Assembly: GCA_028335825.1 (NCBI GenBank)
Contig: JAIOKI010000024.1
Span: 62,001 to 126,000, forward strand
Length of the DNA stretch: 64,000 nt
Reading direction: 5' to 3'
DNA from: Nosema muscidifuracis
Taxonomy: Eukaryota > Microsporidia > Nosematidae
The notes below the pieces were generated by a model. That model did no database searches. It worked only from the letters and a program-made list of their open reading frames with translations, and was not told the DNA's origin. The position numbers were made by a program, and so were the translations under genes. Below are positions 48,701 through 55,988 of this stretch, one piece after another. Positions within the stretch are counted from its first letter, which is position 1, and each line of letters opens with the position of its first letter.

Positions 48701-50449
48701 GAATATAAATTGACTATGGAAGCTTTTAATTGGATTATAAATTTAATAAGGAGTAAAATTATTAAATCTATGGTAGCTCCTAATGAGATGGTAGGTACAT
48801 TAGCAGCTCAATCAGTTGGAGAACCTGCTACACAAATGACTTTAAACACTTTTCATTTAGCGGGAGTTTCTGCTACGATTACAATGGGAGTACCAAGATT
48901 AAAAGAAATTATAAATGTTGCGAAAAATATTAAGACACCATGTATGAAGATTTATTTAGAGGAACCTTTTAACAATTCGTTAGAGATGTCTAAAAAAGTT
49001 CAAAGTGAAATAGAATATTGTGATATAAAAAGTATATGTGAATTTAGTGAAATATTTTATGATCCAGTAGTAGAAGATACACTTATAGAAGATGATAAAG
49101 AATTTGTTCATGGATATTTTGATTTTCCAGATGATAATCTTGATTTTAGTAGAATGCCTAAATATATTATAAGATTAATTATTGATAGAACTAAATTAGT
49201 GAGTAGAAATCTTAAACTTGAAGATATAATTAATTGTATAGAAAATTCATTCCCTAAAAAATTCCATATAATATCAAGTGATGAGAATGCTAGAAATCTT
49301 GTTATTAGATTGAGATGTATTTCTCATTTAGATGGAAGTGTTGAATATTACAATTTACAATATAAAAAATTATTAAATCTTAGGATTACTGGATATCCAA
49401 ATATAAAGAGAGTATTTATTAGTGAAGATAAAGATAAAAATGAGTGGTTCTTACAGACAGATGGTGTATGTATAAAAGAAATATTTTCTCATCCAAATAT
49501 AAAAGGACATCTTGTTACATCAAATGATTTAAATGAAATAGTAGAAGTATTAGGAATAGAAGCAGCAAGGGAGACAATCTTACAAGAATTAACTTTAGTA
49601 ATAGATGGTAATGGAAGTTATGTTAATCATAGACATATAAGTTTATTGGCTGATGTTATGACAATGAAAGGATACTTAACTGGAATAACTCGTCATGGAG
49701 TTAATAAAGTAGGATTTGGAGCATTGAAACGTGCATCATTCGAAGAGACAGTGGATATTTTATTGGATGCAGCTATAATAGCAGAATTAAACGTTACAAA
49801 AGGAATAACTGAAAATATTATGATGGGACAATTAGCACCTCTTGGAACAGGTATAGGAGATATATTGATAGATGTAAGTAAATTAGACAAGGCTATTCCT
49901 TTATCTAAACCTGAATATAATTATGAAGATGTAGATACTCCATTTATACACAGTCCTTTATCAGAAAATCAGAGTATAAATAACGGTAATTGGAGTCCTG
50001 TATATTTAGCAGAAGAAAACAAATTTTCAATTAGTTCAACAAGTTACTCACCAAGAAGTCCTTCTTATTCACCTACTAGTCCAAGCTATTCACCTACTAG
50101 TCCTTCATATTCACCTACTAGTCCTTCATATTCACCTACTAGTCCTAGCTATTCGCCAACCAGTCCAAGTTACTCACCCACGAGTCCTAGCTATTCACCC
50201 ACAAGTCCTTCTTATTCACCCACAAGTCCTAGCTATTCACCAACTAGCCCAAGTTACTCACCCACAAGTCCTTCTTATTCACCTACAAGTCCTTCATATT
50301 CACCAACTAGTCCAAGTTACTCACCTACTAGTCCAAGTTACTCACCAACCAGTCCTTCTTATTCGCCCACAAGTCCAAGTTACTCACCTACTAGTCCTAG
50401 CTATGGAAAAAATAAAAAGCAAGATAATGAACGTAGAGATGGCTTATAG
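45716..50449 (+). CDS. RPB1: RNA polymerase II largest subunit RPB1
   Basis: A 1577-residue catalytic subunit. The N-terminal clamp zinc-binding motif is seen in '[20 protein letters not shown]'. The metal-binding '[10 protein letters not shown]' at residues 448-457 provides the three active-site aspartates. The bridge helix ('[20 protein letters not shown]') and trigger-loop region ('[20 protein letters not shown]') are intact. The C-terminal domain has 17 heptads (residues 1444-1562): the first is YSPRSPS and the other 16 are exact YSPTSPS. A short basic tail ([15 protein letters not shown]) follows. Yeast has 26 heptads and humans 52. CCCC lies four bases before the ATG. It is clearly the Pol II form because of the heptads. 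Confidence 0.98.
   Translation: [1577 protein letters not shown]
50045..50401 (+). repeat. Coding repeat: 17 CTD heptads of RPB1
   Basis: 17 units of 21 bp. At protein level 16 are identical, but at DNA level synonymous codons differ (tat/tac, cct/ccc/cca, act/acc/aca/acg), so the repeats are old and held by selection, not a recent expansion. The stretch is far less AT-rich than its surroundings. Confidence 0.97.
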
Positions 50450-50844
50450 TTATATTTTTATGTCCTACAATTAAATACATAATTGTACTAAAATATTCAT
50501 CTTTCAATGTTTTAGTATCTTAATTGAAAATTACAATAACGTTAAAAAAATAAAGTCTTTTTTTTATAATAAAAAATTAGCACTATTTAATAAACAAGTA
50601 AGTCTTTATAAAATAATGTATTACGATAAATTTGATTTTTTTATTACAATTTATCAATATTTTATAATTGTTAAGTCCGAATATAAATTAATAATAGTTT
50701 GTGTTTTTTTGAGGTCTAATCCTATTTAATTAATGAAGATCTTTATGATATCACACGACAAACTTTTACATGAAAAATAAATGATTTTATAATTAATTTA
50801 TTACATACTAAAAAATTGTATGATTATTTAATAAAAAGATTTAT
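50450..50844. other. Spacer between convergent RPB1 and PheRS beta genes
   Basis: About 400 bp, AT-rich, without tandem array. The two genes converge, so both transcript ends fall here. No gene or RNA recognised. Confidence 0.6.
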
Positions 50845-52485
50845 TTAATTAAAAAATGTTTCATAAATCTTTTGTATATCTAGCTCAAACATAGATCCCG
50901 AATATGGTATCTTATATTTATTCAATATATCTCCATTACATACTCCAATACTTCCACATATTTCATTATTTATTTTTAATACTGCACTCTGATTTTTTAA
51001 ATACTTTAATTCATCATCTTGTCTCTCATATTTGTAATTTTTAATTCCACATTTATCTAAGATCATAGATAAAGGTCCTTGTACATCCTCAAGATGACTT
51101 TTATTTCCTACATAAAGACATGATAAATATCTTTTATTAGATGCACCTACACTATTACAATCATTCAGATAAACAATATCACCAACTTCAAATATTTTTA
51201 TTGGTATCTTTACATGAAGATTACTAGATACAGATTTTAATAAACCAGGATATAACGAAGATCTTACTACTTCACATTCAATAGATTTATAATTATCAAC
51301 TAGTGCACTATTATTTCCAAATGTATCATCAGATTTTGATACTAAAACGAGGGTATAAACTTCTACAAATCCTAACATACTCATTTCCATACGAATTTTA
51401 TCACTAAACTTATTCATCCCATCTTCTTTTCCTATACTATTAATTTCAGGTAACTTCTTATTAATATTATTGTATCCATAACCTATAGCAATATCTTCAA
51501 TAACATCAGCTTTATGGATTACATCCTGTCTTATTGAAGGAATAATCACTCTAACAGATTTATCATCAAGTATTTCTGTTTGGTACATCATTTTAATTAA
51601 ACAGTTGCATAAATCTCTAACTGACAATTTTATATTAATTTCTTTATAAACCTCATCTAAAGTAAAAATATAAGATTTAGTTGTTATTTTTTTATTAGTA
51701 CCAGTAACTTCTACTGAATACATTTCATCAGTTCTAAATGCTGATAAAAGCATTTTTAAACAAACATCTACTTTATGCTGATTAGTACCAGTAACTTCTA
51801 TAAAGATATTAGTTGTATCAACTGATACACGACTCATTTCACTATTAATTATAGGAGGTACACTTAATATATTTTTATTATCATCTTCAAATACAGTATA
51901 CTCATCATCATTCGTGTAACAAAAATATTTCGAGATATGTTTATCGTTCTTAAAATGTTCTTTTAGATCTGTAACTTCTAATTGAGAATTTAATGGACGA
52001 AATTTCAAATCAGTTTTTTTTATAGATTTAAAAGTAATAGGAAATTTTATCGTATCCATATCGTGTGTTCCTATCGATACTATAGATCTGTTACGTCCTA
52101 AAGATCCACACAATTTTTCTTGATAAGATATAAAACTATCAAACGATAATTTATCAAATTTGTAGTTTTTTATAATAGCTGATGATACACACGATCTCGA
52201 ACCAGTATGTTCTTTAATTATTTTGTATTCACTAGGTAATACAATTATATCATCAAATTTTTGATTAAATATGTAAGATTTAAGAGAGTGGCTCAATCCT
52301 TCTGTACAAAGTAAATCGTACCTGTTAGCAGGTATTTCTATCTTGTAGGCTGTTTCGTTTTCTTCTTCTATAATGTCGTCTATTTCTAACCCAAAATCGA
52401 ATAATAAATCTGAAAAATCGGATGTACTCCATTTTTTGTTAAGTAGTCGTTCGATTTCGTATTTCGTGACTGATATTGTCGGCAT
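50845..52485 (-). CDS. FRS1: Phenylalanyl-tRNA synthetase beta subunit
   Basis: A 546-residue cytosolic PheRS beta subunit (pairs with the alpha subunit as alpha2-beta2). The N-terminus reads 'MPTISVTKYEIERLLNKKWS', then 'FDFGLEIDDI' and 'KIEIPANRYDLLCTEGLSHS', the standard archaeal/eukaryotic beta-subunit opening ('EIP.NR.DLL..EGL'). The B5-type region carries 'VRVIIPSIRQDVIHKADVIE' and 'DIAIGYGYNNI' (family 'V.VP..R.DI...D..EDIAI.YGYNNI'), and 'EVVRSSLYPGLLKSV' lies in the catalytic-like core. Yeast Frs1 is 595 residues. The start is preceded by CCCC on the coding strand. It diverges from SKP1. Confidence 0.95.
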   Translation of the reverse strand: MPTISVTKYEIERLLNKKWSTSDFSDLLFDFGLEIDDIIEEENETAYKIEIPANRYDLLCTEGLSHSLKSYIFNQKFDDIIVLPSEYKIIKEHTGSRSCVSSAIIKNYKFDKLSFDSFISYQEKLCGSLGRNRSIVSIGTHDMDTIKFPITFKSIKKTDLKFRPLNSQLEVTDLKEHFKNDKHISKYFCYTNDDEYTVFEDDNKNILSVPPIINSEMSRVSVDTTNIFIEVTGTNQHKVDVCLKMLLSAFRTDEMYSVEVTGTNKKITTKSYIFTLDEVYKEINIKLSVRDLCNCLIKMMYQTEILDDKSVRVIIPSIRQDVIHKADVIEDIAIGYGYNNINKKLPEINSIGKEDGMNKFSDKIRMEMSMLGFVEVYTLVLVSKSDDTFGNNSALVDNYKSIECEVVRSSLYPGLLKSVSSNLHVKIPIKIFEVGDIVYLNDCNSVGASNKRYLSCLYVGNKSHLEDVQGPLSMILDKCGIKNYKYERQDDELKYLKNQSAVLKINNEICGSIGVCNGDILNKYKIPYSGSMFELDIQKIYETFFN

Positions 52486-52596
52486 TTTTGGGGATAAAAT
52501 TTTAAAAAATTTACCAAATCTTGTTAATAATTGTTCTGTTAAATTTTTTAAAAACTAAATTCTTTATGATTTCATCATCTTATATTTTCTACCCCA
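52486..52596. promoter_or_regulatory. 111-bp divergent promoter, FRS1 / SKP1
   Basis: Both genes fire outward from this 111-bp interval, and both have a C-run next to the ATG ('ccccaaaa' toward FRS1, 'accccaatg' toward SKP1). It has A/T-only sequence between, including 'ttttaaaaaattt'. Confidence 0.75.
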
Positions 52597-53037
52597 ATGG
52601 TTATTTTAAAAACATTTGATAATGAACAATTCGTTTTTGAAGATAAATATCTTAATAAATCTAATCTTCTACAGAACATATACAATCACACAGTTTTAAT
52701 AGAACCTATACCTATTCTCGTAGATTCTAAAATACTTAATATAATATACAAGTTTATGAAAATAGATACATCTTTACTCTCTAAATCATACAATCCGTAT
52801 GATATTAAATTTAAACAGACTGATTTAGATTTTTTTAGTGGATATGATTGTGATACACTTATTGAATTATCTAATGGGTGTAGTTATCTTGAATATAATT
52901 ATTGTTTAGAGCTTTGTTGTAAAATGATAGCAGAGAAACTGAAAAATAAAAGTGTAAAAGTATTGAAGAATCAGCTTGGAAATTCAGGTGAGAGTCTTGA
53001 TACCAGTGATTTTGATTGGGTGTCTTCAGATGAATAA
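52597..53037 (+). CDS. SKP1: SKP1-like SCF adaptor
   Basis: A 146-residue protein with the SKP1 fold order: a BTB/POZ N-terminus ('MVILKTFDNEQFVFED', 'IPILVDSKILNIIYKFM'), then 'QTDLDFFSGYDCDTLIELSN' (family 'D..F......L..L..AANYL'), 'GCSYLEYNYCLELCCKMIAE' (family 'AANYL.I..LL.L.C..VA') and a 'WVSSDE' end in place of the family's 'WC....'. SKP1 joins F-box proteins to cullin 1. It is about 160-190 residues in fungi, so this is slightly short. CCCC lies two bases before the ATG. Confidence 0.85.
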   Translation: MVILKTFDNEQFVFEDKYLNKSNLLQNIYNHTVLIEPIPILVDSKILNIIYKFMKIDTSLLSKSYNPYDIKFKQTDLDFFSGYDCDTLIELSNGCSYLEYNYCLELCCKMIAEKLKNKSVKVLKNQLGNSGESLDTSDFDWVSSDE

Positions 53038-53088
53038 ATGTAAACTTAATTATAAATAGATTTTAATTTATTTATTTTGAGTATAGCT

Positions 53089-53330
53089 GTAAAATTAATT
53101 ATAAATGGATTTCAATTTTGTAGTTTTTATTGGATGACTGCAAAAATACATGTAAAATTAATTATAAATGGATTTCAATTTTGTAGTTTTTATTGGATGA
53201 CTGCAAAATACATGTAAAATTAATTGTATATTTTAATTCAGTTATTTTGATTGGATGACTTCAAAAATACGTTAAAATTAATTATAAATAGATTTCAATT
53301 TTGTGGTTTTTATTGGATGACTGCAAATTT
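53089..53330. repeat. Four tandem copies of a 57-63-bp unit
   Basis: Copies begin at 53089, 53152, 53214 and 53271 with 'gtaaaattaattataaatgg' and carry 'tttttattggatgactgcaa'. The first two are almost identical, and the third is the most diverged. It fills the spacer between convergent SKP1 and eL13 genes. Confidence 0.9.
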
Positions 53331-53395
53331 ATTATGTATCACAATGAAAACAAATTATTATATTAAAATTTTTATACATAAATATTAAAAATAAT

Positions 53396-53884
53396 TTATT
53401 CATAGCTAGAAATAGCTGACTTCTGAATAATTTCTACTTTAGGAGTCTCTCTCTTCAATGGCATAATTCTTCCTAATACTTGTTTAACTTGACTTTCCTT
53501 GGCTTCTTTACCATTCTTAAAAATAGTAATCTTGCTCATATATTCCTTGATTCTCTCTACATTTAGATCAAAAGTTTCTTTATTCATATTTCTTCTTCTA
53601 TTGTCAACAGAGATTCCTACTCTTCTAGCATAATTTACTTCTAAACCAGCTTCGTTAAGTTCTTCTGGTGTAAATCCTCTACCCAATCTCTGCTTCATAT
53701 TATATCTGATGGTTGGACATCTAACTATTGGACAGAGTTTTTTAAGTGGAGCTGGGTACACCCTACTAGCCTTTATAGCTCTATTCTTAGCACGTCTCTC
53801 AGCTCTACTCTTCTGGTTATGCCACTCTTTTACTCTCTTCATAGCATTTCTATGATTGTTTGGTAGAATGTGATTATTCTTCAT
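53396..53884 (-). CDS. RPL13: 60S ribosomal protein L13 (eL13)
   Basis: A 162-residue eL13. It starts [20 protein letters not shown] and continues '[20 protein letters not shown]' (family 'HF.KDWQ..V.TWFNQPARK.RR...R..KA'), then '[20 protein letters not shown]', '[16 protein letters not shown]' and '[14 protein letters not shown]', all diagnostic. I put the start at 53884, where CCCC directly adjoins the ATG; a longer frame continues through the promoter into the opposite gene and is not credible. Yeast L13 is 199 residues, and the lost part is C-terminal. Confidence 0.95.
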   Translation of the reverse strand: MKNNHILPNNHRNAMKRVKEWHNQKSRAERRAKNRAIKASRVYPAPLKKLCPIVRCPTIRYNMKQRLGRGFTPEELNEAGLEVNYARRVGISVDNRRRNMNKETFDLNVERIKEYMSKITIFKNGKEAKESQVKQVLGRIMPLKRETPKVEIIQKSAISSYE

Positions 53885-53915
53885 GGGGTTAAAAATTTTT
53901 ATTTTTTTGATCCCC
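53885..53915. promoter_or_regulatory. 31-bp bidirectional promoter of eL13 and uS9
   Basis: The whole interval between two divergent start codons is 31 bp. It begins GGGG (the C-run of eL13 on the other strand) and ends CCCC (the C-run of uS9), each touching its ATG. Between them is A/T only except for one G near the right end, with the palindromic word 'aaaaattttt', matching the AAATTT-like signal described for microsporidian ribosomal genes. There is no room for an untranslated leader of any length on either side. Confidence 0.9.
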
Positions 53916-54383
53916 ATGGCTGAAACAAAGAAATCGGTAGTAACCCAGGGAAAACGTAAAACTGCTCTTGCCACTTGTAAGTGTACTGAAAGTAATGAGA
54001 TGAGTATCTTAGTAGATAAGGTACCATACAAAATACTATCTAACAGATTAATGTTATCTAAGATTAAAGAAATAGTCTGTGTAGTTGATGAAGCTAATCT
54101 TAAGAACATGACTTTTACTATCACAACAAGAATGAAGGAAGGTGTAATAACTAATAAGAAAAACAATGGAGATGTAGCTATGGCTTATGCAGTAAGAATG
54201 GCCCTTGCTAAAGCTATTGTTGCTTATTATGGTACTTATTTTGATGAATGGAAGAAACAAGAAATCAAGAAAGTATTAATGACTTTTGATAGATACTGTT
54301 TGGTAGGAGACATTAGAAAGAAAGAACCAAAGAAGTTTGGTGGACCAGGAGCACGTGCAAGATACCAGAAATCTTACCGTTAG
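53916..54383 (+). CDS. RPS16: 40S ribosomal protein S16 (uS9)
   Basis: A 155-residue uS9 that begins [19 protein letters not shown] ('GKRKTA' is the family opening) and ends '[15 protein letters not shown]', the invariant C-terminal tail that reaches the P-site tRNA. Other family stretches are '[16 protein letters not shown]' and '[20 protein letters not shown]'. The length is close to that of the yeast protein (143). CCCC directly adjoins the ATG at 53916; the earlier in-frame ATG at 53883 lies inside the eL13 start and is rejected. It is co-expressed with eL13 from a shared promoter. Confidence 0.96.
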   Translation: MAETKKSVVTQGKRKTALATCKCTESNEMSILVDKVPYKILSNRLMLSKIKEIVCVVDEANLKNMTFTITTRMKEGVITNKKNNGDVAMAYAVRMALAKAIVAYYGTYFDEWKKQEIKKVLMTFDRYCLVGDIRKKEPKKFGGPGARARYQKSYR

Positions 54384-54409
54384 AATAAATATTTCTAAAT
54401 TTATTTTTT

Positions 54410-54700
54410 TTTAAGTCTAGTGAATTATGTTAAATTTTTTATTTTAGTTAAATTTTCTATTAAAAATGAAGTCTTTAGATTTTCTATTATAAATGAAATA
54501 TTTAATTTTAGTTAAATTTTCTATTAAAAGTGAGATATTTTATTTTAGTTAAATTTTCTATTAAAAATGTGATATTTTATTTTGGTCAAATTTTGTTTTT
54601 CTATTAAAAATGAAAACTTAATTTTTTTAAATACAATATTTTATTCTCTATTTTTTCAAATGAACTATTTTATTCTCTATTTTTTAAATACAATATTTTT
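54410..54700. repeat. Tandem repeat 3' of uS9, unit about 45 bp
   Basis: Five or so copies of 'ttttagttaaattttctatt' plus 'aaaaatgaaatattt', decaying toward the V-ATPase F gene. A 66-codon frame inside it begins with TTG and encodes only Phe/Ile/Leu-rich sequence. Confidence 0.75.
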
Positions 54701-54774
54701 CTTAGTTAAATCTTTCATTTTTTCATTCGTCAATTTTTACACAACAATAATATTTTCCTTCTTTTTCGTCCCAA

Positions 54775-55068
54775 ATGAATGATTTGAGAACAACAATAGG
54801 AATAATAGGAGATGAAGATACAATTAATGGATTCATGATATCAGGTATAGAATACAATACTAGAAACCCAAACTTACTCCAAGCATCTTATAATACACCA
54901 GAAGAAGATTTAAAAAAGATGTTTATTACATTAGTAACTAGAAAAGACTTAGCTTTGATTTTGATATGCGACTTCGTTTTTGAAAAAATACGTGACGAAA
55001 TAGAAAAATTTGACAAAGATCTTCCTTCTATAATAGAAATACCTAGTAAAATAAAAGTTGTTAATTAA
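54775..55068 (+). CDS. VMA7: V-type ATPase subunit F
   Basis: A 97-residue subunit of the V1 stalk that links to the central rotor. The family signature 'IGIIGDEDTINGFMISGI' at 8-25 (family 'IADEDTV.GFLLAG.G') and the middle 'FITLVTRKDLALILIC' (family 'F..R.DIAI.LI.Q.IA') are clear; the end 'DLPSIIEIPSK' (family 'PAVLEIPSK') is nearly exact. Fungal Vma7 is about 118 residues. CCC lies two bases before the ATG. It converges with the Arl2-like gene, with 15 bp between them. Confidence 0.93.
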   Translation: MNDLRTTIGIIGDEDTINGFMISGIEYNTRNPNLLQASYNTPEEDLKKMFITLVTRKDLALILICDFVFEKIRDEIEKFDKDLPSIIEIPSKIKVVN

Positions 55069-55083
55069 TAAAAATATATTTAT

Positions 55084-55596
55084 TTAGTTAAAAGATAAAT
55101 TCTCTTTACATTTACATATAAACCAGTTAAAAGGTTCTTCTAAAGTTTTCTTATTGAGACCACTCACTTTATAAACCTTTATATCATCATTTTCTATACA
55201 TAAACTATTTCTACTTTCTAAACATAAATCTTCTTTATTTCCTAGTATAAGAATAGGAACTCCGGGTATATCATTGACTACTCGGTTAAGATCATCTATA
55301 TACTCTCTAGGATCTGACATGTCATATACAAATATTATACCATCACTTTTTTCAAAATAATTGTTCCAGTATTCTTTAAAGATTACTTGTCCTCCTATGT
55401 CGTATACATAAAGAGATGTATTTAAATACTCACCTGTGTATAAAGAATATCCAAAAGTTGGATCTATAACTGAATTTGATATTCCTAATATATTATGTAA
55501 AATAGTAGTCTTACCAGCATTATCTAAACCTATACAGACTATTTTCAATTGACTACTTTCTTTTTTTAATTTTCTAATTAGTTTAAGGAATGTCAT
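55084..55596 (-). CDS. CIN4: Arl2/Cin4-like small GTPase
   Basis: A 170-residue Arf-family GTPase. Nucleotide motifs: P-loop 'GLDNAGKT' (23-30), switch I Thr at 47 in 'DPTFGYSL', 'DIGGQ' (66-70), 'NKED' (120-123) and 'KVSGLN' in place of the SAK loop. The N-terminus (MTFLKLIRKLKKESSQ) has no Gly2, so it is not myristoylated, as in Arl2/Arl3. 'YWNNYFEKSDGIIFVYDMSD' and the ending 'PFNWFICKC' also fit Arl2. Arl2 acts with tubulin cofactors in alpha/beta-tubulin assembly. CCC lies two bases before the ATG. The subfamily is likely rather than certain. Confidence 0.88.
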   Translation of the reverse strand: MTFLKLIRKLKKESSQLKIVCIGLDNAGKTTILHNILGISNSVIDPTFGYSLYTGEYLNTSLYVYDIGGQVIFKEYWNNYFEKSDGIIFVYDMSDPREYIDDLNRVVNDIPGVPILILGNKEDLCLESRNSLCIENDDIKVYKVSGLNKKTLEEPFNWFICKCKENLSFN

Positions 55597-55746
55597 AGGG
55601 AAAAAATATCATGAAGATAAAAATATTTATAATTTAATATGAAGATCGTTATATTTTACAAAAGATAATATATTTATTATAAATTGATTTTATATGAAGT
55701 AACAATGTGATAAATGGAATAGTTTTATATTGATCCGATAATTCAA

Positions 55747-55819
55747 GCTCCGATATCGTAATGGCTAACGCGTCTGCCTTCTAAGCAGAAGATTGCGGGT
55801 TCGAGTCCCGCTCGGAGTG
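55747..55819 (+). tRNA. tRNA-Arg (UCU)
   Basis: A 73-base cloverleaf. Acceptor GCTCCGA pairs with TCGGAGT at 55812-55818, with discriminator G at 55819. The anticodon stem is TCTGC/GCAGA around the loop CTTCTAA, anticodon TCT at 55780-55782. The T arm is GCGGG-TTCGAGT-CCCGC. No intron and no encoded CCA. It lies in the divergent interval between the Arl2-like gene and FIGNL1. A T run follows five to six bases after the 3' end, as expected of a Pol III terminator. Confidence 0.97.
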
Positions 55820-55988
55820 ATTTTTTGTATTTTTTTTTACTGTATTATAATTTCTATTTATAGAAATATTTTTTTTACTTATAAAATATTTTTCATTTTA
55901 TTTTTACTGTATTATATTTTCTACTTATAAAATATTTTTTCTTACTTTTATACTATAAAATATTTCATTTTTATGCATCCTAAATCCA

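Noticed and set aside
53885-54166. Upstream extension of eL13
   Set aside because: It would cross the C-run promoter and run antisense through uS9; the family N-terminus fits the 53884 start.
54582-54782. 66-codon open frame 3' of uS9
   Set aside because: TTG start, Phe/Ile-rich, lies in a tandem repeat and overlaps the V-ATPase F start.
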